NCBI GenBank assembly: GCA_037043235.1
Contig: JAWRVZ010000013.1
Span: forward strand, 6,280,001 to 6,344,000
From: Rhodeus uyekii
Lineage: Eukaryota; Chordata; Actinopteri; Cypriniformes; Acheilognathidae
Direction of reading: 5' to 3'
Length of the DNA: 64,000 nt
The notes beneath the pieces were generated by a model. The model saw nothing but the letters and a program-made list of their open reading frames with translations. It had not been told where the DNA came from and did no database searches. The stretch's first letter is position 1; each line of letters starts with the position of its first letter. Made by a program: the position numbers and the translations under genes. This document shows, in pieces, positions 45,383 to 59,300 of the stretch.

Positions 45383-46395
45383 TACAGTAACACCTCGGTT
45401 TACGAGCGACTTGGTATACGAGCAAATCGGTGTACGAACATGGAGGGTCGAATCGGTGTACGAGAAACATTTTCCCTCCCCCACGTGCATTTTTTGTGTG
45501 GAAAAAGTCCTAACGTTCAGCATGGTCGCATGCATTTTTACTAGAAATATCCTAAACACAGCCTCTCATAACAGTCACGTGGTTCCAACCCCTTTATCAC
45601 CCCTATCACTCATTCATTCTCTCAGCATCGCTTGGTTTGGCTGCATCATTCACCACAGTGATACTTTTATAAGTGATTTACAAGTGATGTTATAAACATT
45701 AATTAATTCTGATCGCTATTGTTCACGTAGAGAAATATACACGTACAGTACCTCTAAGCAGTAACTGTCAGGGTTCATGAATTAATTGTCTCTCTGCCTG
45801 TGTATGTGTGTGGGGGGGTGTGGTCACTGATCACTGCAGCAGCCATCATCTCACGCATCTGATTCTCATGTCATCTGCTGTCCCTGTCGTTTGCTCGCGC
45901 GTACGCTGTCCCTGCCGTTTTGCTCGCGGGTGCGCTGTCTCTGCCGGTGCGCACGCTCCATGACATTCACTCTGGATTATTACTTCAGCCCTGCTCCACA
46001 GGACATGGTTTGTTTTCTGCACTATTATAATAAATTCACTAATTTGCACTTGAATCCGGGTTTTGTGTTTTCCCTAGGTGACAGTAAACTCCCCCCTCCT
46101 CTCGTCTCCATCGTGGCTAAGCTAAAGTGCTTTAAAGTAAATTGTCAAGTATTTTTATTGTTTACTTGTCAATTATTAATTCGTATTTATATGAGATCTT
46201 AATGGTTATAATTTTAACTAATTAATAGGGTAAAACCAAATTATAATTTTTTTAAATGGGCATTTGTGGTCGCGTGGAACGAATTAATTGATTTTAGTGC
46301 GTTCTTATGGGGGAAATTGTTTTGGTGTACGAGCATTTTGGTTTACGAGCTCGCTCTTGGAACGAATTAAACTCGTAAACCGAGGTATTACTGTA
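45383..46395. mobile_element. Tigger-like MITE
   Basis: TA, then cagtaacacctcggtttacg at the left and cgtaaaccgaggtattactg at the right; several tacgag words repeat inward from each end. About 1 kb, no transposase. It begins 137 bases after the palmitoyltransferase stop. Confidence 0.85.
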
Positions 46396-46412
46396 TTAGA
46401 GACATTTTAAAA

Positions 46413-47185
46413 CAGGGGTGTCAAGCAAATCTGCGTCCAAATCAGGCCCGGGGAACGATTTGAACAGTAATGGAAAATAGAGATTCTCTGGTTGACTGGC
46501 TATAAGTTTGCTTTATTTTGATCAGTTATTACTGCTTTGCGATAATTTCCCAAATCTAAATTTGTGTGGGAATATTATGAAATCTGTAAACAGGAGGTTA
46601 ACATAGGCCAGAGACAGGATATGCTAAAGACGGACGCAAAGAAGAGAACACAAGACGCATCAGCAGAGCAAAAGCTACCAGGCACACAAATAACACTGTT
46701 TGTGAAATCGAGGAAGGAAAAATATATATATTGAAATGGGGGTAGGGATTTATTGGAATAGTTTTGATGGGATTTTATTGTTCTTTTACGTCCATATACA
46801 GTAGTGTTTCTAAACGCAGCGCTACGATATTACTGTTGTTCCATAAGTGCCACTTACTGTCAGATTGTGAATTTGCATTTTCATTCAGTCTGTCTGCTGT
46901 GAAAGTTCGTGTTACTGTATAATTTCACAAAACAAAATTCGGACTATTCTTAGTCTTTGCCCGCTATCAGAATCAGCCACTTTTTTTGTAAATATCGGAA
47001 TTCCCTATAAAAAAATTATATTCAGGGATCCATAATAAAATAAATAAAAGTATATATTTTTTAAAGTATTCTTTTCAGGGTTTTTTTTTTTTCAATCTAA
47101 GGTTTAAAAAAGTTAATTTAGCCCGCACATGGTTATTTTTTTTTCCCCATCCGATTCTCTACCCAAGATAAGTTTGACACTCCTG
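46413..47185. mobile_element. hAT-type element (CAGGGGTGTCAA ends)
   Basis: Starts caggggtgtcaagcaaatct and ends agtttgacactcctg, an inverted pair typical of hAT elements; a clean 8-bp duplication was not found. No transposase ORF. Confidence 0.6.
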
Positions 47186-50146
47186 AGACAAAACAAAAGA
47201 AAATAATTTGACTTCTATTTTTTTAATGGTACCTAGATTGTAAATCTTACTAGTGATTGAGTAAATCAGAGGTCACTGCTGGTTTTCCTCTCCTATAATA
47301 GTATCTGTACTGACAATATTGCGTATGTATGACATATTTTAAATAAACATCTTTGTGTAAATGTATAGATTTTAATTTCTTATTTGTTGATCATTCATTT
47401 TGTAAGTAAAACACAATGAATGAATGAGGCCAAACAAATGATCAAACAACACACTGAAAGCAGATGCCCAGTTATTTATTGGCATATTATATTGAGATAA
47501 AGTATTTGTTTTTATTATTCTAAAGAACAGATTTGAAGATTTGAAACGCCAATTTAAACTGGTTTAACACTAAATGTAATTCTTGATCAGAGCGTGATGA
47601 CTACTTCTATTCTGGCTGCTCTGACTGCATCAGGATTGCGAAACGCTCGCGCTGCGTTCCCTGCCCTGCTTTTAAGACTAGCGTCCATCATTAATCATGT
47701 GCGAGGCCTGTGTAATCTGCTGCTAATTTTCCATTGATTTTGCTGTGGTAATACCATTCAGTGGGGGAATCTGCAGACCTACAGCACACGGCAGTTAATA
47801 AATGCATTTTGTTACTACTGTGGCAGAGTCCTGCTAATGCAGGAGAGCATATTCCACATCTTATTCATGGGATTTCCAAGTCTTAGGGTTTGATTTCAGG
47901 AAATTTATTGTGTTTTCTCAGATAGCCTCTTTGTCTGTACAAGTCATGTGTTTTCCTACCAATCGAAACTCTTTAGTCTTTTGCAGTGAATCACTGCATC
48001 ACATGCTCATCTTCAGTCCCTAGCTATTACTGGATTAAATGATAATTCCCCATTTATTTGGTCCCACGCTAGACTTGTATGTTAATGAGCGTTGCAGGCT
48101 TATACTTTGAATCGGAATTAAATTGGTATTTTCATTTCAAAAAGATTTTTCTTGCTGTATCGATCTTTATTCTTAATGTTACATGACTTCTGGGCAAGCA
48201 CACAGTTTGCATTGCCATTAGCTAACTCGACTCCATAAAGTAATATAGTTATACATATTACTTTGCAGAAGAGCAACAATAATCCTTGACTTGATACTGG
48301 ATTATTGTTGCTCTTCATTTATTGTATTTGTTGAATTAGTACCAGGAATTATTGCACAAAATATGTAAAACCCTTATGTGTAGATCAGCATCCTACAGAA
48401 AAGGTCATAATAAGAGGCACATGTATGTCGCACTGCTGTTTTCACTTCTGCATTAGCGTTCGTCATTTCCTTAGATGCCTCTGACAATTTACCAACTTTC
48501 ATGGGATTTTACACTTCTCAGCTTTTTGAAATCTCCCTTTATAATGCAGCTAGTTTCTGTTAGATATAGATTACTTATTAGTTATTTTCTCCTGAGAACC
48601 ACTTGTTATTTTATTGATGTATATTAATTTTTCCACATAAGCTGTGGATTTATTAGATCTGCATTTAGTTTAGACTTTGCCAAGTCATTCTCCTCCCCTA
48701 GAAGTCTCTTGGTTTATGTCACATTGGTGAACTTTAAGCTTATAACTAGTTCTCCTTTTACTTACACAGATATTTGAAGTGGTTCATTTCAAGTGCCGTA
48801 CATGAGGATGCTAAGTTTTAAGCCCTAATGTACAACTCTGAGTGCTCAACAAGGAGACGTTGGAGATTTTTAGGTAATTAGTTGACTGATATTCTTGTTT
48901 GAAAGTGATTTGATGGATGATTTTATCTTACTTTCAACTTCTCTTATTACTTATGACTAACAGTATATGGTCAAATGTTTGTAACATTATTAGTGACACT
49001 GAAGAGAACCTTATTGTTAATAAGTAATTAGAGGTTTTATCTATTACTATGAGCATTTTAACAAAAACTTGTGTGATTCTCAGATGTTCTGGCTTATGGT
49101 CATCATATAGTTTCGCAGTCAAAACATTATTACTGTTGCAATTGTGAAATGTAATGTGTGCAAAATTGATGCTATACTGTTACTGAGAATGTATTTATTT
49201 TTTATGTTTATAAATTCCAAGTACTCTGTTAATAATACTGTTAAAGCGAAATGAAAGACAAATAACAATTTAACCTCAAAATAAACATTTACTCGCTCAA
49301 ACCCATAAGCTATTTTTTTTTTATTCTATTTCAAATGAACATGCAAGAGACATTTAAAAAAATATTTATATGCAGCAGTTCACAATGACCACGTCCAAAA
49401 ATTGCATATGAATTTTGCAGCATATTCCAATTCTTCTGAAGTCATATTTTATTTTTGATTTCTTCCTCAATTTCAATCTGTCCCTCACAATAACCTATTA
49501 TACGACTTCAGAAGACTTGGAATATAGCACATGCGTAATAAACAGGTAGACTACTTTTATCGTATAGTTTTGGTAGTTTATGTCCTTTCTGGAGCTTGTT
49601 GTATAAAATATTTGTGTGAAACTCATAAAATTAGTTTTTGAGTCGAGAGAGGGAAAACCACAACATATAGGACAGGTTGTAACTCACGTGGGCGAGTAAA
49701 TAATGACAGAATTTTTGGCAGAAATATCCCTTTTACAACTTTTTATTGTTGTTTGGAAGTCATTTGAAATGATGAAAAGCTAGACAATGAAAAGACAAAT
49801 GTAGAGTGAGGGAGAGAAATAGAAAAGTACATGCAGTAATACTCGCAAGCATATGCACATACATTCACCAGATTAAAGAGCCAATTAGGAGAGAGGGAGA
49901 ATGGGAGGGGGGGAAATGGCAGGAGCCCTTCTGTTTCTGCTTCACTGAATTATTGAGTGTAATCATCCAGGCCTTTAATGGCTGGTCCGGAGTGGAATTA
50001 ATTTGGGTGGTGTGGGATAAATAATGCATTATGGGTAAGGGTGGATCTGAGCGTGTGCAAGAGGTCTCTCTCTTCCAGCTGCCTCTGCATGATAAGGGTG
50101 GGAGGGGCTGGGAAGCGTGCTGCTCAGTGCAGTGGGCCAGTGGGAC

Positions 50147-50186
<40 letters not shown>

Positions 50187-50312
50187 AAGGAAGGGAGGGA
50201 GGGAGACAGATGCTGTCCAGAGCAGGCGGAAGAGGTGCAACAGGGCGAGGCTCGGGAGGAGAGAGTAGAGTGCGGATCCCAACATGTGGATGGAGAACAG
50301 TGTTGCTCCACT
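47186..50312. other. intergenic region upstream of arhgap22
   Basis: No gene seen. 47560-47820 looks unique and moderately GC-rich (gcgaaacgctcgcgctgcg) and may be a conserved non-coding element; the rest is AT-rich. Confidence 0.4.
50151..50182. repeat. (GA)n microsatellite
   Basis: About 16 GA units in the probable 5' UTR of arhgap22, 140 bases before the ATG. Confidence 0.95.
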
Positions 50313-50321
50313 ATGAACACC

Positions 50322-50355
50322 ATGCTAAGCCCCAAGATTAGACAGTCCAGGAGAG
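50322..50355 (+). CDS. arhgap22: arhgap22 coding exon 1
   Basis: Eleven codons plus one base, [11 protein letters not shown], ending AGA-G/gtaaga. I prefer the ATG at 50322 (A at -3, family start) over the in-frame ATG at 50313 (MNTM). The frame stays open upstream, so the 5' end rests on family comparison. Confidence 0.88.
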
Positions 50356-53300
50356 GTAAGATTGATATGATCTGCCTTTAATTCTCAGCATCACTGTCAT
50401 GCATTTATATCCGTAGAAACACCCTCTTCTGGCTGCGCTCACTACCGGTTCATAGTCTGCTGATCTCACAGCTCAGTGATGTGCTGTTGAGGGTAGTTTA
50501 TCTCTGAGGCTCCATGGCAGTGATCCAACACACTGGGCGGTTGCTTAGTAACATCCTTCAGCTTGATTAGTGGTTAATGAGTGTAAGTGGTCTCTGGCTT
50601 TGTGTCACACTCCTTAACCAGGAAGTCATGATTCGGATCTTGACACATGCTGATTGTGCTTCATAGCGCTGATGTCTTATATTGTAATTTTGTTTCACTT
50701 GTTCGTATATGAGGATGCAGAGAAGTTAAGGTGGAGTGTGATCATTATATTTCCATGTCATTTTCTATACATGAACTCATGTTCTATTCTTGGTCTATGA
50801 TAAATTGTAGTCCCAACACTCAAGGGACTTATAGGTGCAATAAATCATAACAGCTGAATGTCAAACTGTTTCACCTGCATGAGAAAAAGCTTTCTGACAA
50901 TAGCCTGTAACCCGCTATAGTATTAGGGTGTACAGTATAGTGACTAAATGTAATGTACATACAGTAGCTTATAGGTTTATTGATCAATTATACACTAACA
51001 TTGTTAGGTCATAACACCTAATGCATTAAACAATTAACAGTATTTTGCAGTATTTTCTGATCTAGGTTAATGTTAATTTCCACACGTATTAAGACAATTT
51101 TAACTAATTTCCTGTTCTATAAATTAACATAATAGTATTGTGAACCTGAAATAACAATGAACAGGTATATTTATTATTATTATTATTATACAAAATTAAG
51201 TTGTATTGTACTTTGATGAATTCCATGCACAAAACAGGTGCAATTTTTTTTTTTAAGTTGAATTGATAAGTTGCTTGTTTTTTGCCCCCTGATTATTTAT
51301 CCAACTGAATGAAGAATGGGCTTGTCTGCTTCAGCAGTTGTGGTAAGAGGCTATTTGTAGATTGATTTCTGTCCTGCTGTGAAGCATAAAGCAAACAGGA
51401 GCATTTGAAGTGTACTGTCTGTCTGCTGGGCTCTGCATTTGTCATTTTGCATATAGATTGTGTCACTTTTGGTGAGGGTGTTGGGTTCGCCGTGTTTTGA
51501 GCCACTACAGCACATATTCCAGACTAAAGAGACACTGGCAGGTTTCATTTACTTTTTAATTTTATTCTGTAAATGCATTCATGTGTTATACATGCTGTAC
51601 TTGATACAATGTGAGTGTGTATGTGTATATATAAACATGCTAAATGATGTTATTTTAGGGTTAGGATATAGAAAATATAATTTGTACAGTATATAAGTCG
51701 TTATGCCTATTTGGAGAGTCCCCACAAATATGGTATGTGTGTGTGTGTATAAGTGAATTCATAGTGCATCTTTTTATTAACTTCTATTAGACATATTTTT
51801 TAATAAGATCTGCTATAATCCTCAAGACAAGATTCAAGTCTGCAGTGGAACTAAGGAATAATCCAAACCAGGAGCTACACATGATTCATTATTATTCTGT
51901 TCCTCATGCCGTACTCAAGGTGTCCTCATAAAACATGTTTTGTACGAAGGCTATTTTAGGCAGCCTGATCATTTCAGGCATATATTAATTGTTAATATTA
52001 ATTCTTAAAGTCTTCATATTCAGTACCAGTGCCTGGAAAGGATATTTAAGGAGCAGACACACAAAAAAGGCTCTTTTGTCATTCCAAAAATGAGTGAATC
52101 AAATATGCATGGGCCTGGTCAGACATCCAGTATTTTTAGACAGAATATGTCACAGGAGCAGAAAATAAGACAAATGAAGTAAAATGCTGATGCTGAACCC
52201 TCTGTCCGGTCGGCAACCTGCATGTTATTTAGAGTTGGCTGCTAGGTTTATGGGTAATAAGGAGAAACATCATTCTGTGTGTCCCTGGAGACTGTTGTTC
52301 AAAAGGCTGGATCATTTTAGGGGCTTTTCTCCCACCCTCTTCCTTCCATTTGTGCGCTGTCTCTCCATGAGGTTATGAGGTGTACATTTACACTGATGAG
52401 GCTTCCATTACTTACAGTGATTGAATCAGAGTGGCAGCGTTTGCAGCCCTTCATTCAGATGTGGAGGCTGAGGAGTAGAAAGGGCAGGTCATTCCTGTTA
52501 TGCTGTACCTTTCATTCACTCTTGTAACAAAGAAGGAAAGAAAGGAAGGAAGAATATACTTATTGCAATTTAAGGATGTATAATTATAACTTGATTATTT
52601 ACACATTGGCAAGATAATTTAACAGAGAGAGATTGTTCACTTACATGTTCACTTAATTTTATACAATTTGTATATATTTCCATATGATTTTAACATATAT
52701 TTTTAATATAATGTTTATGTATTTTATATTATTTATTATGTATAGAATTTATTATTATTATACTATTATGTATTATTATTATACATTTATTATTACATTA
52801 ATACTTGTGATGTTTGCCCACCAAAAATGATGTCACTTCCTGGGTTTGAGAAATGGGCTTGCATTTGTTAAAGGGAGGTTTTAAAGGTAACATGGTGGAA
52901 AATGAAATTGAGAATTTGATTATCTGTTATAATATAACATTTCCAATACAGAAAAAAATAAGAAAAAGCGCTAAAAAAGGGACAAACTCTATTATAAGTA
53001 ATTTAAATGTATTAAATAAATAATAGAGTAGTAATAGAGTAAAAACAGTTTTGATTACATTAGATTCTCATTAAAATGAGAGTAATGACATGTTAAACTG
53101 TGGAAATGTGAGAAAAGGAACAAATGAATATGATTCCAACTTTTAAATGTTTTTTAATTTTAAACACATAATTTTACTATTTTATCCAATAAATTAAGAC
53201 ATACTCGTAGCATATGAAATGTACTGCAAGTAGGAATGAGCCAGCCATTGTGGCTAGGAAAAAATCAATCATGACTTAGCAAATAAGAGCAGTGGGACCA

Positions 53301-56300
53301 GACAGAAAGAGGGAGATCCAGAGTGATCCTGAACACGGCTGTACAAAGGAAGCTTGGGATGCACTCTCACGTTTATTGCTATCCTGCTGGTCTCAGCACA
53401 CAGGAAAGAAAGGATTGATTTTTTTTTTCTTCGTCCGTCCGGGCCATGAGCTGCTTGTGTCACTGGGCATGCCTTTCAAAAACAGCCGCCCAATCTGATC
53501 CGCTTTGCTGTGGTTTGTGGTTGTCTCTGGTCAGCGTAGGAGGAATTTAAATTCATGAATTAGCCCAAAAATTTGTTTTTGCATCATTGAGGAGCCTGTC
53601 ATAAGGCATGCATGATACATCTTGTTTTTAGCTGTGGTGGGAAATTGCTGGCATTGCTGAACACATCTAAGCAGTTTTATGTGCATTCTGTGTATATACT
53701 TGTCCAAACTAGTGGAGGCAACTTCAGTTGGCTTAGATTGAGCAGAATGGGAATGTAAATGCGACATATAATCTAGTCTAACATGTCTGAATGTATGCAT
53801 GTGTGTTTACGTTTCCAGCTAGGTCTAAGAGCATGGTCATGGGGGAGCTCTCCCGCAGCTCTAGCAGACCGTCGTCCCCCAGCCTCCAAGAGAGGGCGCT
53901 TAAAGCAGGCTGGCTTAAGAAACAGCGCAGCATCATGAAGAACTGGCAGCTGCGCTGGTTTGTGCTCCGGACTGATCAGCTCTACTTCTACAAGGATGAG
54001 GAGGAAACCAAACCACAGGTACAGCTGGAGGAAGATAGACCAACCTGAGAACAGAAATAAGGATACAAGTTTTGTTAAATCATTTATCTGAAATAAAAGG
54101 TTGTCTTTTTTCCAGCCACATTAATTAAAATAATATCTGTCCCTGTTGTGCTTAAACACTGTGGCAGTTAATGTTCCAAAAATAAAATTTAAAAAGAAGA
54201 CGCCTTGACTTTCATTTCATATCTGATTAATAACCTTATCTCTAAAAAAAATCAATGTTATGCTTTAACTAATTTAAGCATTGATTGTGAGATAACTAAT
54301 GACTTCACTATTTTCAAGTTCAACCCCTCAACACACAATACACACCATCTACAGAAATTGGGCTCGACTTGTATCAGTGGGAGAAACAACACTGCATTTT
54401 GTCCTCCTAATAGTTTTACACTCTTAAAATGTATGCATTTGAATGCATTAAATATCTGATGTGCCTAAATCACTTTTTGAGCCACTGTATATTATGTTCA
54501 AACTTTATTAATTTATATGCTACTGTTCAAAGGGATTTTCTTTCGTATGAAAGAAATGTATACTTGTATTCAACGATGAACAATATTTTTGTAACAGAAA
54601 AGGATTTTTTAAATAACTGCCCTAAAATGTCCCTTTTTCCTCATTGCACTTCATGTGTATTTTTTATTTAAAATTACTAAAGATTTAATGCTAAAGAGTT
54701 GTTTGTAAATATCACATATATATATATATATATATACCGTACTAGGGATTTATTCTCCCTTGTCAGCGAGACTTTGGAAACAAAGCTATGTCCTCCACTG
54801 TCTCCATTACAGCAAGATGACATCAGCATGCTGTTAGCCTGACAAGCTCATTTGGAAACAGCATGCCCTCCTGCTTGGCTGTAGTGTAAGTCAAAGCATT
54901 TAGCGGATACAGAGCAGCTGACCTATGACCCGTAATGCAGCATGACTTTACTCAGCGCATATCGCCGACTCTGGCTCATCCATCCTCTGATTCGTATTAC
55001 TCTCCTCTGGAGCCTGTAAACTCCCTGTAATGCCCCCCCCCCTCCCCTCCCCCCGACCCCACCCCATTTCCATCACAGCTAAATTCAATCTTTGTTGCAG
55101 AAATGTGCTCAGCTTGCATCTGAGTGAGTAACCCTATAAGCATTTACCCTTATCAATGCATACCGTCTGAAATTTCATTTAACTGCAGAGAGGAATTTCA
55201 GAGCAATGAGAACTTGCATTGCTGTGTAAAGGAGGCTGGTGCATAATTTATGGTTTGACTGTTGTTGTTTCTAATTATGCATGACTCCGCATTGCTGATT
55301 ACACTGTAAAATTGGGCCACGAACACAAAAGAGAACTCGAATACCACAATTCCTTATCTGCCCTGAAGTTAAGCCCGCATAGGTGCTTATTAGCATCCCA
55401 AATCAGTTATCAAATTCCAATGGCACTGATCTCGAGTTATCACTGCAGAGCAATTGTTCATTTTGCTAATGCTTTAAAGGATAAAACAGCTTAAAATGTT
55501 TTTAAACCGAGTGAACTGAACACAAACTCTGATAAAGAGGTGCCTTCCGGCCCTTTTATCACTGTAAAGACATCTTTTCTTTTCTTTTTCCCTCCAGGGA
55601 TGTATCCCGTTGCAGGGTAGTCAAGTCAACGAGCTGACAGCCAATCCTGATGAACCTGGGCGGCACCTTTTTGAAATAGTTCCAGGTAGAGGATAATTAA
55701 ATATTCCTGAATTTTCTGTGGTCTGATTTAAAAACCATTTAAATGGTTTGTGCCATCAGGGCATAATCTGTGCATGTTATATTTTATACTCACTCACAGT
55801 TTACTCTTAGTCCTTAGTCACACAAGGAGCAAAGCAAGAAAACAACAAAGGAACTGTGCTCACAGGCTCTGAACAGGAGCTTGCATATCGTTACTGATGA
55901 AATTTATCTTCCATATTGCCAGAGTTAATCACTCGAGGGCATGAGGTGTATTCTGCATCACAAGTAACTCGAGTTATGTAATCGGATTACTTTTTTCAAG
56001 TTACAGAATGGAATGGCAGCACAGCTGAAAGGTTTGTTTGAGCTGTGCCCTGTACTGTACAGTACTGTACTTATTTAAATTTTGGTGTGAAATGGCCTTT
56101 ACATTTGGCCAAAAATATAACTTTTTTGTTATTAAAAAACAAACAAGCCCAGCCCAGCTAAGAGAAAAAGTAACGCAAAAGTAACATAACACATTACTAC
56201 CTCAGTTAGTTACTTTTTAAGGGGAGTAATGCAATATTGTAATATATTAAACTAAAATCCTTTCATTTGCAAAATGCTGACCAACTATTGTGAGGTTCAA

Positions 56301-59300
56301 AAGTCTTTACACCTTAAAATAAAAAGATGAGCAACAAATTAAAAATAAAATTTATGACTGAAAATAAAATAAAAATTCATACAACATTGCAGCCTTGCTT
56401 TCATTAGGCATAAGATGGACATACTGAATATTGTAAAATTCTGACATTTATATACATTTTTCTATTCAACCTTTAACTCAAGTTCCTATGCTAATAATAT
56501 AATGTAATGTATTAATACATTTTCTAGTAGATTACTCCAACGCACAGCATACAGTTTATATTGGTTTAAGGCCATTTTGCGATTTCAATCATAATATAGT
56601 AACCAGCCCTCAATTCACTTGGGCCATACATATAAATACAGAAAAACACATCTCTGTTATTGTTATTTAATGAACCTGAGCTAACATGAACTAACAATGA
56701 ATGTATTTTTATTAACTAACGTTAACAAAGATTAATACTGTGACAAATGTTTTGTTATTAGTTAATGCATTTAATTGTGTTAACTGTTTGGAAGCACCCT
56801 CATGTTGTTCCAAACCCGTACGACTTTCATTCATCGTGAAAGTAAAACTAACCTTTTAACAACAAAGTGAAGTAATTGTTAAGTCATTCATCTGGTTTGT
56901 CTGTTTAGTTGTTATTTAACTTGTCTGGCACACAATATCCAACAGTTATTAACTTTCGGAATTTCACATATCAGCAATAATATACGATTAGCCTGAATTC
57001 CCAATTCAAAGCAAACAATCCACCTCTGTTGTGTCACATGGGTCATGCTACAGATGCAGCAGCATGTTCCCATGGGACATTGACTATTGTTTATTTATAC
57101 TCTGGGAACCTCCGCATATCACATCATTCTGCAAAGCCTGATCCAGAATCTCATAAGCAAAGGACGTGCTGGGTCAGGCTGTTGAACCTTCAATTCGGTA
57201 TGGAGTGTCATAGGTTAACATGAGCTGTTGCAGGCTGTACCCTCAAATGGGGGACATTCCTTGATTTAAAATAAGGACTATTGGCTGGTTCACACAGAAA
57301 TAGTTTTTGCTGTTACAAAACCAGTGGAACAGAAAAAAAAGTCTAGAGATGCATTTAGAATGCCTTGTAAAAGGCACTTCAAAAGATGCATGACGCAAAC
57401 ACAACGGTAAAATGCATCTGTCTAGCGTTGGTTTACATTGAAAAAAAGTAGCGCAGTGGAATGGAAAAATGCGTTCTATGAACGAACCCCTAAATGGGTA
57501 AAACTGATACATATTTGCATATGTGCTCCACAGTAGTGACACATGCTTTTACACATGCATGTACTGACGCAGCTGCTTGCTGTCAAAAACCAAAAATCTC
57601 ACACACTGTATTTTGAAGTTTGACAGCTGGACTTTTTTCTCCACATATCTGTGGCCCTAACAGTCGCCTTATTCATGCCCTTCTGTAACTATACATCTAT
57701 AGAGACACTTCTGCTTACAAATGTGACATTAATGATTTTTTTAAATGATCTAATTACCATTATGTTTATCCTCTGCATAAATCCTAAATGAAAATGTATT
57801 TGCATTATTACGCTTGTCTTTTTATATAGTTTATTTATCTTTGTTGATGCTGTTGTCCTTTTGCCTCTTATTGGGATATTTTATTTAGGCGCCTAGCAAC
57901 ACGCGTACTCTCTCTGGTCTGTGTAGTAAAATGACTGATGAGAGAATTCTTTCATTTACAACAAGTAAATATCACAAGCTGTTGCTACAGCAATCAAACC
58001 TGAATGTAAAAGTCCAACCTATTCCAACACGTGACTTGGCATTCAGACCAAGGTGTCTGTATTCTTTTCTCAAACTCTTAAGTGCTTAGTCATAATTAAC
58101 TTTAATACTTTAATGTGATGTTGAATCAAAATCTAAGTATGAACAAGTACATGATGGAATGAAAGCAGGTATAAAAAGTTAAAAAAGAAAAAGAAGGGAA
58201 AGAATAAATCATTACACCACCATTCAAAAGTTTTGGGGGTCAGTACATTTTTTTATTCTTGTTGTTGTTTTAGAAATTAACACTTTCATTCAGTAAAGAT
58301 GCATTAAATTGATCAAAAATGACAGTAAAGACAAAAAAGTATCAAGGTTTTAAAAAAAATATTAAGCAGCACAACTGTTTTAAACATTAAGAACAATAAA
58401 TGTTTATGAAGGCTGATGTGACACTGGAGTAACGATGCTAAAAATTCAGCTTTGCCGTCACAGGAATAAATTACATATTAGAATATATTGAAATAGAAAA
58501 CAGTTATTTTGAATTGTATATTTTTTTACACGGTATTCATAATGGATTTATCGGTATGCGATTATACTTAAGTGAAACGCAAATGAGAACAAACTCATGC
58601 TTGAAAATCACACTTTTTGTGTAAATAAATAAAACTGATTAGTCATTTGGCATGAAGAGTGGACACAAAAACGTCTGATGTGTCTTGGTGGTCTTCCATT
58701 TCAGATTATTGAAATTAAGATTAAAAGTGAATAAAGGCTAAATCCCCTGTCTCTGAGAGTCTTTGCACACTTCTTAAGAGTTAGAGAAAGAATAGCTCTT
58801 AAAAAGGCCAAACAAAAGGCAAGTCTTAGCAACTTCTGCTGAGAATGAAGCATGCATTAGTTGTTGAGATTCAACACTAGCCTCCATTTATATATATAAT
58901 TCTGCACCTTGACTATTATTGTTACCCCTATAATCTTTTTTGCACGGTGGACACTGAGCTACTCTGTGTAATGGAGTTTTGTTATGTACAGCAAACTAAC
59001 CCGCTTTCCATAAGTCCTGGTCTTTTTATATCAGTCACTCAAACAATGGCTCTATTTACGCCTGCTCTCAACACAAAAGCACGACTGCAGACTGGAGTAG
59101 GGAGGTCTGATCCCAGCATGTCCTTACAGCTGACAGAAGCATCACGCTCTGTCTGTGAAGATTGCAGTTTGGTACATTAAAAGCTCAGATCTAAAGCCTT
59201 CTGGCAATGTGCAATAAAAGCATCTGTGTAACACACAAAGCCCCTTGTGGTCTCCGAAATGTCTTCAAAGAGGGGAAGTTTTAATTAATAAGCCGTTAGA

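Noticed and set aside
49865..50335. 156-residue minus-strand ORF opposite arhgap22 exon 1
   Set aside because: It reads the GA/CT repeat and the antisense of the 5' UTR; no recognisable domain or splice structure.
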